A stretch of 16,513 nucleotides of DNA from Aquabacter sp. (GCA_030147645.1 JASBUY010000257.1:1-16513), one strand, 5' to 3'. Positions 5,640-12,940 are shown, counted from the stretch's first letter. A program made the numbers and translations. Notes: generated by a model from the letters alone, not told the origin.

Positions 5640-7646
5640 TCATTGAGGCGCAGGCTCATGGAAATAGCCGTAGATGGCCAGCGCCGTCGAGGCATTGATT
5701 CCATCGACCTGTTCAAGATCGGCGAGCGAGGCGCGCTCGATCGCCTTCAACGTCCCGAAATGCCGCAGCAAAGCCCGCTTGCGGGCCGGGCCGACGCCGG
5801 GAATGGCCTGGAGCCCTGCCTCGCTGATGGCCTTCTTGCGGCGCGCGCGATGCGAGCCGATGGCGAAGCGGTGCGCCTCGTCGCGCAGCCGCTGCACGAA
5901 ATAGAGCACGGGGTCGCGCGGCTCCATGCGAAACGGCGCGCGGCCGGGCAGGTGAAAGAGTTCGCGGCCCGCCTCGCGGTCCAAACCCTTCGCGACGCCG
6001 ACCATGGGGACATGGGACACGCCGAGTTCGCGCGCCACGTCGAGCGCTGCGTTGAGCTGTCCCTGTCCGCCGTCGATGAGCACCAGGTCGGGCCAGACAT
6101 GGGCATCGTCCGGGGCGGCTTCGCTCCCCGCCTGCCCGGGCGGCGCCTCCTTGAGCAGGCGCGAGAAGCGGCGGTGCAGCACCTCGCGCATCATGCCGTA
6201 ATCGTCGCCGGGGGTGAGGTCGGCCGACTTGATGTTGAACTTGCGATACTGATTCTTCCGGAAGCCCTCGGGCCCGGCCACGATCATGCCGCCCACCGCA
6301 TTGGTGCCCATGATGTGGGAATTATCATAGACCTCGATCCGCCGGGGCGCGGCGGGAAGGCCGAAGGCCGCGGCGACGCCTTCCAGCAGGCGGGTCTGGG
6401 TGGCGGTTTCGGCGAGCTTGCGGCCCAGTGCCTCGCGCGCATTCTGCAAGGCATGCTCGACCAGATCCCGCTTCTCCCCGCGCTGGGGGACGCTGATCTC
6501 CACCTTTCCCGTGCGCGCGGACAGGGCCTCTGCCAGCAGGGTCTGATCCTCCACCGCGTGGCTGAGGAGAATGAGTCGCGGGCAGGGCTTGTCCTCGTAG
6601 AATTGCGAGAGGAAGGCGCCGAGAACCTCGGCCTCCGACAGGGATTTGTCGGCGCGCGGGTAATAGGCGCGGTTGCCCCAGTTCTGCCCGGTGCGGAAGA
6701 AGAAGACCTCGATGCAGGTGGCGCCGCCCTCCTGGTGGCAGGCGAAGACGTCCGCCTCTTCCACGGAGCGGGGATTGATGCCCTGGCTGCCCTGAACCGC
6801 CGAAAGCGCCGCGAGGCGGTCGCGCAGGCGCGCCGCGCGCTCGAACTCCAGCGCCTCAGACGCCGCTTCCATCTCTCCTGCCAGTTCCTCTTTCACCGCG
6901 CGCGAGCGGCCCGAGAGGAAGGCGCGGGCCTCGCGCACCAGTTCGGCATAATCGGCGGCATCGACCTCGCCCGTGCAGGGGCCGGAGCACCTTTTGATCT
7001 GGAACAGCAGGCAGGGCCGGGTGCGATTCTCAAAATAGCTGTCGGAGCAGGAGCGCAGCAGGAAGGCGCGCTGCAACGCATTGATGGTGCGATCCACGGC
7101 CCAGACGCTGGCGAAGGGGCCGTAATAATCGCCCGGCCGGCTGCGCGCGCCGCGATGTTTGGCAATCTGGGGGGCGGCGTGGTCGGCCGTGATCAGGATA
7201 TAGGGAAACGACTTGTCGTCGCGAAGCAGCACATTGAAGCGCGGCTTCAACTGCTTGATGAGATTGGCTTCAAGCAGCAGCGCTTCCGGCTCCGTGCGGG
7301 TGGAGACGAACTCCATGGCGCAGGTCGCCGCGATCATCCGGGCGATGCGGTTGGTGTGCCCGATGGGACGCGTATAGCTGAGCACCCGCTTCTTGATGCT
7401 TTTCGCCTTGCCCACGTAGAGCACCGCGCCGTCCGCGCCGATCATGCGATAGACGCCGGGCCCCATCGGCGCGTGCTTGGCGGCGCGGGCAATGGCGGCC
7501 CGCCCGACCGCGAGCGGGCCTTCCTCCACGACACCCTCTTCGTCCGATTCGAGCAGAAGCGGCGCCTCGTCCTCCATGTCGGGCAGGTCGGACGCGGGCG
7601 CATCGAGGTCGGGGGAGGGGGGAAGCTTAGGGTCGCGGGCACTCAT
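5640..7646 (-). CDS. uvrC: Excinuclease ABC subunit C (UvrC)
   Basis: This nucleotide excision repair nuclease joins the UvrB-DNA complex and cuts on both sides of a lesion. Of 668 residues, about 55 form an acidic N-terminal extension with no known role. The GIY-YIG nuclease follows (GPGVYRM 63-68, LYVGKAKSIKKR 76-87), making the 3' cut. Four cysteines at 200, 212, 220 and 224 have the 12-8-4 spacing of the UvrC iron-sulfur site. The UVR domain that binds UvrB is at about 252-285. The RNase H-like nuclease for the 5' cut has EVYDNSH (Asp441), LIDGGQGQL (Asp525) and the conserved His in GSHR (599). Tandem helix-hairpin-helix motifs at about 613-660 end the protein. The ATG at 7646 has only a weak ribosome site, and a later start within the acidic extension cannot be excluded. 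pgsA follows downstream after a gap of roughly 140 bases. Confidence 0.97.
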   Translation of the reverse strand: MSARDPKLPPSPDLDAPASDLPDMEDEAPLLLESDEEGVVEEGPLAVGRAAIARAAKHAPMGPGVYRMIGADGAVLYVGKAKSIKKRVLSYTRPIGHTNRIARMIAATCAMEFVSTRTEPEALLLEANLIKQLKPRFNVLLRDDKSFPYILITADHAAPQIAKHRGARSRPGDYYGPFASVWAVDRTINALQRAFLLRSCSDSYFENRTRPCLLFQIKRCSGPCTGEVDAADYAELVREARAFLSGRSRAVKEELAGEMEAASEALEFERAARLRDRLAALSAVQGSQGINPRSVEEADVFACHQEGGATCIEVFFFRTGQNWGNRAYYPRADKSLSEAEVLGAFLSQFYEDKPCPRLILLSHAVEDQTLLAEALSARTGKVEISVPQRGEKRDLVEHALQNAREALGRKLAETATQTRLLEGVAAAFGLPAAPRRIEVYDNSHIMGTNAVGGMIVAGPEGFRKNQYRKFNIKSADLTPGDDYGMMREVLHRRFSRLLKEAPPGQAGSEAAPDDAHVWPDLVLIDGGQGQLNAALDVARELGVSHVPMVGVAKGLDREAGRELFHLPGRAPFRMEPRDPVLYFVQRLRDEAHRFAIGSHRARRKKAISEAGLQAIPGVGPARKRALLRHFGTLKAIERASLADLEQVDGINASTALAIYGYFHEPAPQ

Positions 7647-7889
7647 GCCCCAGAAGTAAGGCGTCGCCGGCGGAAGGACCAGAGCCGGGGCTGAACAGCG
7701 GGGCAGCGCGCGCTGAACGGGCGGGAAAGGGTCCGTTTACGCTCTCGCCTAACCTTGCATTCACCACGCTTCAAACGTCGCGGCGCCGCGCGCCCGCGCG
7801 CCGGCCCGCGGCGAGATTTCGTTTGCCATTTCCCCCTAACGCTGGCGGCACGTCGCGCGGCCGAGGCCGCCGGGTAAAAGGAGTGGACG

Positions 7890-8498
7890 ATGAAACACCG
7901 TCTCGTGGCGGGCTTGGCGGCGCTGGGAGCGCTGACGCTTCCCGCGTCCGCCGCCGACATGAACGGCGGCTACGGTTATGGCTATGCGCAGCCCGCCGCA
8001 CCCATGTCGTGGACCGGCTTCCATATCGGCGCCAATGCCGGCTACAGCTGGGGCACCGCCGGCATCTATTCGCCCGGCGGGTTCCTCGGCGGATTGCAGG
8101 CCGGATACAATTGGCAGTTCGCGGGCTCGCCCTTCGTGGCGGGCCTGGAGACTGACATCGCCTGGACGGGAATCAATGAGGGCGCCTACAGCGTCAATTA
8201 CATTGGTACCGTCCGAGCACGGTTGGGATTCGCGTTCGAGCGCTTCCTTGCGTACGGCACAGCTGGCCTTGCCTATGGTGCGGGGCAGTATGAAGTCGCA
8301 GGGTTGAGCAATGACCAGACTCATACCGGATGGACCCTGGGTCTTGGCGGAGAGTTCGCCTTGGACCGGAATTGGAGTGCCCGCGCAGAATATCTGTATG
8401 TTGATCTTGGTAGTTCCACATACAGTTCTTTAACCGGTCCGGCCTCTCTGGGGTTCGATGGAAACATCATCAGAGGAGGTGTGAACTATCGTTTCTGA
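7890..8498 (+). CDS. Small outer-membrane beta-barrel protein, Omp25/31 family (copy 1)
   Basis: This is a predicted outer-membrane barrel of 202 residues. A signal peptide ends near residue 21 (LTLPASA|AD). The barrel has the family repeats: SWTGFHIGANAGYSWG, GGFLGGLQAGYNWQF, VAGLETDIAW, IGTVRARLGFAFERFLAYGTAGLAYG, GWTLGLGGEFAL and ARAEYLYVDLGSSTY, and it ends NYRF with the terminal phenylalanine needed for barrel assembly. The ATG has AAAAGGAG about 6 bases upstream. Codons are GC-rich up to about residue 103, then nearly half end in A or T, including AGA, TTA and several GGA, unlike the two downstream paralogues. The frame and the barrel signature stay intact. A pore, surface or structural role is usual for the family; no specific substrate is evident. 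Confidence 0.9.
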   Translation: MKHRLVAGLAALGALTLPASAADMNGGYGYGYAQPAAPMSWTGFHIGANAGYSWGTAGIYSPGGFLGGLQAGYNWQFAGSPFVAGLETDIAWTGINEGAYSVNYIGTVRARLGFAFERFLAYGTAGLAYGAGQYEVAGLSNDQTHTGWTLGLGGEFALDRNWSARAEYLYVDLGSSTYSSLTGPASLGFDGNIIRGGVNYRF

Positions 8499-8506
8499 AC
8501 CATTAA

Positions 8507-8523
8507 CGCTGATAACGTCAGCG
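8507..8523 (+). terminator. Short hairpin after the first barrel gene, possible terminator
   Basis: CGCTGA and TCAGCG form a perfect 6-base stem around a 5-base loop, 8 bases after the stop codon. No T-run follows, so it may act as a 3' stabilising hairpin or a Rho-aided stop and not as a classical intrinsic terminator. Confidence 0.3.
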
Positions 8524-8557
8524 AAAGTGCCTGTCTGCGAACGATTTGTGACCGGTC

Positions 8558-8584
8558 TTGAACGCTTTTGTGTTCACATATAGG
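8558..8584 (+). promoter_or_regulatory. Candidate promoter of the second barrel gene
   Basis: TTGAAC at 8558-8563 and TATAGG at 8579-8584 resemble -35 and -10 boxes, but the spacer is only 15 bases, shorter than the preferred 17. It lies in the most AT-rich stretch of the gap and would give a leader of about 115 bases before the ATG at 8707. The call rests on pattern alone. Confidence 0.25.
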
Positions 8585-8706
8585 CTGTTAACCACATTCC
8601 CGCCGCGTTTTCTTAGGGGGGGTGTTGCAGCAGGGTGACAGACGACCAAGCCGGGGCGGTGTATATCCGCTCCATCGTGTTTCGTATCTCAACGAAGGGT
8701 GTAACC

Positions 8707-9417
8707 ATGTTGAAGCGCGCTCTCGCCGGGGTCTCCGCCCTGGCTCTCCTCGGCGGTGCGGCCTCTGCGGCTGACCTCGCCACCAAGTATCCCGTGAAGG
8801 CTGCCCCGGTTGTGGTGCCCGTGTTCTCCTGGACCGGCTTCTACATCGGCGCGAACGTCGGTTGGGCTTGGCAGAACAACGACCTGTCCGTGTCTCCGTT
8901 CTACGGCATCCCGGCGACCAACATCAGCGTCGGCTCGGCCAACGGCTTCATCGGCGGTCTGCAGGCTGGCTACAACTGGCAGTTTGCGAACAACGTCGTG
9001 ATCGGCCTCGAGGCTGACATCGAGTGGACCGACCTCGGCTCCAACGGCGTCGCCATCGTGAGCCCCGGCCGCGGCCTCGCTGCTGGCCTGACCACCGCTT
9101 CGATGGACTATGCCGGCACCATCCGCGCTCGCCTCGGCTACGCCTTCGATCGCGTCCTGCCCTACATCACCGCTGGTGTGGCTTACGGCAAGACCGACTT
9201 CGGCACCATCTATGGCACCAGCACCTCCGAGACCAACTGGGGCTGGACCATCGGCGGCGGCGTCGAGTACGCCTTCACCAACAACATCACCGCGAAGCTC
9301 GAGTACCTCTACGTCGATCTCGGCGGCTCGACCTACACCATCCCGTCCACCCTGGGCTCCATCCAGGCCGACACCAACACCTCCGTTCTCAAGGTCGGCG
9401 TGAACTACAAGTTCTGA
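8707..9417 (+). CDS. Small outer-membrane beta-barrel protein, Omp25/31 family (copy 2, probably highly expressed)
   Basis: This is an outer-membrane barrel of 236 residues. The signal peptide MLKRALAGVSALALLGGAASA precedes ADLATKYPVKAAP. The mature part has SWTGFYIGANVGWAWQNN, NGFIGGLQAGYNWQF, NVVIGLEADIEWTD, AGTIRARLGYAFDRVLPYITAGVAYG, GWTIGGGVEYAF and AKLEYLYVDLGGSTY, ending VNYKF. I chose the ATG at 8707 because the signal peptide begins there and GAAGGGT lies about 6 bases upstream; the frame stays open 24 codons further but that stretch is not signal-like. Codon use is strikingly restricted: TAC, AAC, TTC, ATC and CTC dominate and the alternatives are almost absent. This is the usual mark of abundant proteins. 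A strong intrinsic terminator follows. It is probably a major surface protein of the cell; its exact function is unknown. Confidence 0.93.
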   Translation: MLKRALAGVSALALLGGAASAADLATKYPVKAAPVVVPVFSWTGFYIGANVGWAWQNNDLSVSPFYGIPATNISVGSANGFIGGLQAGYNWQFANNVVIGLEADIEWTDLGSNGVAIVSPGRGLAAGLTTASMDYAGTIRARLGYAFDRVLPYITAGVAYGKTDFGTIYGTSTSETNWGWTIGGGVEYAFTNNITAKLEYLYVDLGGSTYTIPSTLGSIQADTNTSVLKVGVNYKF

Positions 9418-9443
9418 TCGCCAGACTTCCGAGACCTCCTTTG

Positions 9444-9472
9444 AACCCCGGGCGAAAGCCCGGGGTTTTTTT
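9444..9472 (+). terminator. Intrinsic terminator of the second barrel gene
   Basis: AACCCCGGGC and GCCCGGGGTT form a perfect 10-base stem around a GAAA tetraloop, with seven Ts from 9466 to 9472. It begins 26 bases after the stop codon and is the strongest terminator in the window. Confidence 0.93.
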
Positions 9473-9500
9473 ATGCCGGAACGTTCACGGTCACCTCGCG

Positions 9501-9579
9501 TTGCCATCTGGAAAAGGACCGCGGCCGCGCCACTGCTTCGCCATAAGCAGGCCATCGGCCTGCCGGGGTCCTGGGGCAA
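9501..9579 (+). other. Nested inverted repeats in the leader region of the third barrel gene
   Basis: Three pairs of complementary arms nest in order: TTGCC (9501-9505) with GGCAA (9575-9579), AGGACC (9515-9520) with GGTCCT (9567-9572), and the perfect hairpin GCAGGCC-ATC-GGCCTGC (9547-9563). A GCGGCCGC palindrome sits between the left arms. The block starts about 30 bases after the previous terminator and ends about 40 bases before the next ATG. It could be a folded leader, a small RNA or DNA-level operator symmetry. Which strand is transcribed is unknown. Confidence 0.3.
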
Positions 9580-9621
9580 TGATCCCGCCGTCTGGGGACA
9601 GGCAGTGAAGAGGTGCGTGGA

Positions 9622-10251
9622 ATGAAATCGGTTCTTCTGATCGGGGCGACCGTGGGCGCATTGGCAAGCGGATCGGCCATGGCCGCCGACCTTGCGCGCC
9701 CCGCGCCCGCGGCGGCACCGGTTGCCCAGCCTGCGCCGGTCTTTTCCTGGACCGGGTTCTATATCGGTGGCAATGCCGGCTATAGCTGGGGCTCTGGCTC
9801 CGGCGCGCTCGGCGGCGTGAATGGCGACGGTTGGCTCGCAGGCGGTCAGATCGGCTATAATTATCAGTTCCAGAACAATGTGCTGGTGGGTCTGGAAGCC
9901 GATATTCAGGGCGGGGACGTCAGCGGCGGAGCGCTCGGGCTCGACAGCAAGCTCGATTATCTCGGCACCGTGCGCGCCCGCGTCGGCTACGCGTTCGACC
10001 GCGTCCTGCCCTATGTGACGGGCGGCCTCGCTTACGGGCGCAACACCATCACCGATTACGGCTTCGAATCGGCCAACACCCATGTGGGCTGGACCGCCGG
10101 CGCCGGAATCGAATATGCGCTGACCAACAATTGGACGGCGCGGGCCGAATATCTCTATACGGACCTCGGATCCAAGACCTACGACAATATCGGCACCGAT
10201 GTGGGCGTGACCAGTTCGACCGCACGTCTGGGAATCAATTACAAGTTCTGA
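9622..10251 (+). CDS. Small outer-membrane beta-barrel protein, Omp25/31 family (copy 3)
   Basis: This is an outer-membrane barrel of 209 residues. The signal peptide MKSVLLIGATVGALASGSAMA precedes ADLARPAPAAAPVAQPAP, a Pro/Ala linker. The barrel shows SWTGFYIGGNAGYSWG, DGWLAGGQIGYNYQF, NVLVGLEADIQGGD, LGTVRARVGYAFDRVLPYVTGGLAYG, GWTAGAGIEYAL and ARAEYLYTDLGSKTY, and it ends INYKF. The ATG at 9622 is preferred over a GTG three codons earlier because GAAGAGG lies 8 bases before it and the signal peptide then starts MKS. Codon use is ordinary for the genome, less biased than copy 2. It has its own leader and terminator, so it is likely transcribed separately from copy 2. Confidence 0.92.
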   Translation: MKSVLLIGATVGALASGSAMAADLARPAPAAAPVAQPAPVFSWTGFYIGGNAGYSWGSGSGALGGVNGDGWLAGGQIGYNYQFQNNVLVGLEADIQGGDVSGGALGLDSKLDYLGTVRARVGYAFDRVLPYVTGGLAYGRNTITDYGFESANTHVGWTAGAGIEYALTNNWTARAEYLYTDLGSKTYDNIGTDVGVTSSTARLGINYKF

Positions 10252-10271
10252 TCCCGCGTGCCGACGCTGCG

Positions 10272-10300
10272 AGGGGTGTCCCGCAAGGGCACCCCTTTTT
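10272..10300 (+). terminator. Intrinsic terminator of the third barrel gene
   Basis: AGGGGTG pairs with CACCCCT and, past one bulged T, CCC pairs with GGG around a GCAA loop. A run of five Ts overlaps the end of the stem. It starts 20 bases after the stop codon. Confidence 0.85.
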
Positions 10301-10454
10301 GCTGTTCTGTGCTGCCTTCAGGAGAGGGTGGCGGTAATATGCCGACGCAATTGTTGAACGCCCGCGCACAGCTGCTTTGACCGGCCCGCTCGCATGCGCC
10401 CGCCCTCCCGTGATAGAGGCGGAAGCCAATGAAGTGTCAGAAGCGAGAATCAAT

Positions 10455-11447
10455 ATGACTCTCCCGTCCGACTCGGGGCGCCCCCTTCGCGTGGGCGTGG
10501 CCGGAATCGGGATCATGGGGTCCAACCACGCGCGCGTTCTCGCGGAATTGCCGGGCGCGGAACTGGTGGCGATCGCCGACCCCGACACGGCGCAGGCCGG
10601 CCGCGTGGCGAATTTCCTCGGCTGCGAAGCCGTGCCGGATCACCACGCTCTGATCGCGCGCGGGCTCGACGCCATCGTCGTCGCCGCCCCGACCCATCTG
10701 CATCATCGGGTGGCCCTCGACGTCATCAATGCCGGGACCTCGGTTCTGGTGGAGAAGCCGGTGGCGTCCACCGCCGAGGAAGGCCGGGAGATCGTTGCGG
10801 CGGCGCGCGCCAAGAATGTCACCCTCATGGTCGGCCATGTGGAGCGCTTCAATCCGGCGGTCCAGGCGGTGAAGAAGGCCATTGCCGGGGAAGAACTCCT
10901 TTCCATCGCCATCACCCGCGTCGGCCCCTTTCCGCCCCGCATGTCCAATGTGGGCGTGGTGATCGATCTGGCGGTCCACGATATCGACCTGATCCGCTGG
11001 TTCACCGGTTCCGATATCATCGAGGTGCAGCCGCAGACCTCATCCGCCATGGCGGAGCGCGAGGACATCGCGCTGCTGCAGTTCCGCACCGCTTCCGGTG
11101 TGCTCGCCCACATCAACACCAACTGGCTGACGCCCTTCAAGGCGCGCACGGTGCATGTGGCGACGCGCAAGAAATATGTCATCGGTGACCTGCTGACCCG
11201 CCAGGTGACCGAGTGCTTCGACTACCGGCCCGACGGCTCCTATTCCATGCGCCATCTGCCGGTCGCCTATGCCGAGCCTTTGCGAGCGGAACTCGACCAG
11301 TTCCTCGAAGCGGTGCGCTCGGGCAAGCCGCCGGCGGTGACCGGCGATGAAGGCGTCGCGAGCCTTGAGATCGCGATCGCCTGCCTGACCGGCCGCTCCG
11401 AGGCGAGCCATCGCTCCTCCGCCGACCGCCGCCGCGCGGCGGGCTGA
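10455..11447 (+). CDS. gnnA: Gfo/Idh/MocA-family UDP-sugar 3-dehydrogenase, probable GnnA
   Basis: This is an NAD-dependent sugar-nucleotide oxidoreductase of 330 residues, likely oxidising the 3-hydroxyl of UDP-GlcNAc so that the next enzyme can add an amino group. The Rossmann site is GVAGIGIMGSNHA (14-26). The catalytic EKP is at 100-102 (Lys101), and GHVERFNP (127-134) and DLAVHDIDLIRW (171-182) are family blocks. I chose the ATG at 10455 because the conserved fold begins soon after; the frame is open 26 codons upstream and the ribosome site is weak. The aminotransferase gene follows after 23 bases. Known close pairs are GnnA/GnnB (lipid A 2,3-diaminoglucose) and WlbA/WbpB with WlbC/WbpE (diacetamido-uronic acids in O-antigen). 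With no uronate dehydrogenase or N-acetyltransferase beside it, GnnA is the better reading; the symbol is inferred from context. Confidence 0.82.
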   Translation: MTLPSDSGRPLRVGVAGIGIMGSNHARVLAELPGAELVAIADPDTAQAGRVANFLGCEAVPDHHALIARGLDAIVVAAPTHLHHRVALDVINAGTSVLVEKPVASTAEEGREIVAAARAKNVTLMVGHVERFNPAVQAVKKAIAGEELLSIAITRVGPFPPRMSNVGVVIDLAVHDIDLIRWFTGSDIIEVQPQTSSAMAEREDIALLQFRTASGVLAHINTNWLTPFKARTVHVATRKKYVIGDLLTRQVTECFDYRPDGSYSMRHLPVAYAEPLRAELDQFLEAVRSGKPPAVTGDEGVASLEIAIACLTGRSEASHRSSADRRRAAG

Positions 11448-11470
11448 TTCCCGAACAAAAGCGAAGCCGC

Positions 11471-12619
11471 ATGACCACGCACGTCACCAGCCAGATGGCG
11501 CCCATCCCCTTCATCGACGTGGCCTCCCAGCGCGCCCGCCTCGGCGCGCGCATCGACCGCGCGGTGACCTCGGTGCTGGACAGCTGCCGGTTCATCAACG
11601 GGCCGGAAGTCGCCATCCTGGAAGAGCAGCTTGCCGCCTTCGCGGGCGCGAAGCACGCCATCACCTGCGCCAGCGGGACTGACGCGCTCGCCATGATCCT
11701 CATGTCCTGGGGCATCGGGCCGGGGGATGCCGTGTTCTGTCCGGCCTTCACCTTCTGCGCCACCGCTGAGGTCGTGCCGTGGGTCGGCGCGACGCCCGTC
11801 TTCGTGGATGTGAAGGCGGACACCTTCAACATGGATGCCGAGAGCCTGGAGCGCGCCATCGGCATCGCCAAGGCTGCCGGGCTCACCCCGAAAGTGGTGA
11901 TTCCCGTGGACCTGTTCGGCCAGGCCGCGGACTACGACGCGATTCTCCCGGTCGCCGCGGCCCATGGCCTCAAGGTGCTCGACGATGCGGCGCAGGGATT
12001 TGGCGCGCAATGGCGCGGCAAGCGCACCGGCAGCATCGGGGATGCCGCCGCCACCTCCTTCTTTCCGGCCAAGCCGCTCGGCTGTTACGGGGATGGCGGC
12101 GCGGTCTTCACCAATGACGATTCCCTCGTTCCCATCCTGAAAAGCGTGCGCGAGCACGGCCAGGGCGTGGACAAATATGAAAATGTGCGCATCGGCATGA
12201 CGGCGCGCCTCGATACGATCCAGGCCGCCGTCCTGATCGAAAAGCTCGACATTTTCCCCGACGAGATCGCCGCGCGCGACACCATCGCCGCGCGCTACAA
12301 CACGCTGCTGGCCGATGTCGCCATCGTGCCCACCGTGGCCGAGGGAGCAACCTCCACCTGGGCACAATATACCATCCGCCTCGCGCCCGGCCGGCGCGAT
12401 GCGTTGGCGGAGGCGCTGCGCAAGGAAGGCGTACCCACCGCCGTCTATTACCGCATCCCCATGCACAAGCAGCCGGCCTATGCCCGCTTCCCAGCCGACC
12501 GTCTCCCGGTCAGCGAGGCTCTGTGCGCGGAGGTCATCAGCCTGCCCATGCATGCCTATCTCGACGCGGCGACGCAGGATCGCATCGTCGCCGCCGTCCG
12601 CCGCGCCTTGGCGGCGTGA
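11471..12619 (+). CDS. gnnB: DegT/DnrJ/EryC1/StrS-family PLP aminotransferase, probable GnnB
   Basis: This is a PLP-dependent sugar-nucleotide aminotransferase of 382 residues, expected to aminate the 3-keto sugar made by the preceding dehydrogenase, normally with glutamate as donor. The fold-type I landmarks are present: ITCASGTDALAMIL (64-77) for phosphate binding, CPAFTFCATAEVV (90-102), VDLFGQAADYDAI, the cofactor aspartate in KVLDDAAQGFGA (168-179), and the Schiff-base lysine Lys201 in TSFFPAKPLGCYGDGGAVFT. WbpE-type enzymes usually read PAKNLGAYGDGGA here, so Pro202 and Cys205 are small variations. Together with gnnA it would supply UDP-GlcNAc3N, from which LpxA and later enzymes build lipid A on 2,3-diamino-2,3-dideoxyglucose. 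The lpx genes themselves are not in the window. The ATG has only a weak purine-rich ribosome site. Confidence 0.85.
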   Translation: MTTHVTSQMAPIPFIDVASQRARLGARIDRAVTSVLDSCRFINGPEVAILEEQLAAFAGAKHAITCASGTDALAMILMSWGIGPGDAVFCPAFTFCATAEVVPWVGATPVFVDVKADTFNMDAESLERAIGIAKAAGLTPKVVIPVDLFGQAADYDAILPVAAAHGLKVLDDAAQGFGAQWRGKRTGSIGDAAATSFFPAKPLGCYGDGGAVFTNDDSLVPILKSVREHGQGVDKYENVRIGMTARLDTIQAAVLIEKLDIFPDEIAARDTIAARYNTLLADVAIVPTVAEGATSTWAQYTIRLAPGRRDALAEALRKEGVPTAVYYRIPMHKQPAYARFPADRLPVSEALCAEVISLPMHAYLDAATQDRIVAAVRRALAA

Positions 12620-12940
12620 GGGCAGGGGCGAGGCTCGCGTTTCGACCCGCGCCCATTGCTCCCTCCCAGCCCTCCCCCGCAAGCGGGAGAGGGCTTTGCG
12701 GACCTCTAGCGAAACCCGTCGCCTTCCAAAGAGAGATTACCTCTCCTGCTTGCGGGGAGGGCGCGGGGGAAATCGCCGGGTGATTTGGGAGGCGATCCGG
12801 TGCCGTGCCGACGACCCGCGATTTTCACGCCTTAGCTTCGCGCGCAGGACCGAAAGTATCGTTACGGTCCGTTGACGCCCGCTCAGGCATAAGACTCATA
12901 CCGCTCCGCGAGTTGTTCTCGAACGGGTCATCGGCGAACC
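12620..12940. other. Intergenic gap between gnnB and murJ
   Basis: This is a 321-base stretch with no convincing gene. It carries the GC-rich palindromic repeat described separately, directly after gnnB. The rest (about 12764-12940) is less repetitive and must contain the murJ promoter and leader. I could not pick out clear -35/-10 boxes, and only a poor ribosome site precedes the murJ ATG. Confidence 0.6.
12669..12763. repeat. GC-rich extragenic palindromic repeat (REP-like pair of inverted hairpins)
   Basis: The left arm (12669-12694) folds as a 12-base stem with one mismatch around AA: GCCCTCCCCCGC against GCGGGAGAGGGC. The right arm (12740-12763) is close to its reverse complement (CCTCTCCTGC-TT-GCGGGGAGGG) and folds less perfectly, using G-T pairs. 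The 45 bases between them are unrelated spacer. CCCTCCCCCGCAAGCGGGAGAGGG-type palindromes are common between genes in alphaproteobacteria. Placed right after gnnB, the pair may also protect the 3' end or terminate transcription, though no T-run follows. Confidence 0.65.

Noticed and set aside
5643..7694. A 683-codon open frame on the plus strand opposite uvrC
   Set aside because: uvrC on the other strand carries every expected motif; the mirror frame has the composition of a high-GC shadow.
7671..7715. Repeated GCTGAAC words before the first barrel gene, considered as a repeat or operator
   Set aside because: Two short copies in GC-rich DNA without symmetry or conserved spacing are not more than chance.
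8635..8706. An upstream start that would add 24 residues to the second barrel protein
   Set aside because: The signal peptide begins at the ATG at 8707, which has a ribosome site; the added residues would hide the signal sequence.
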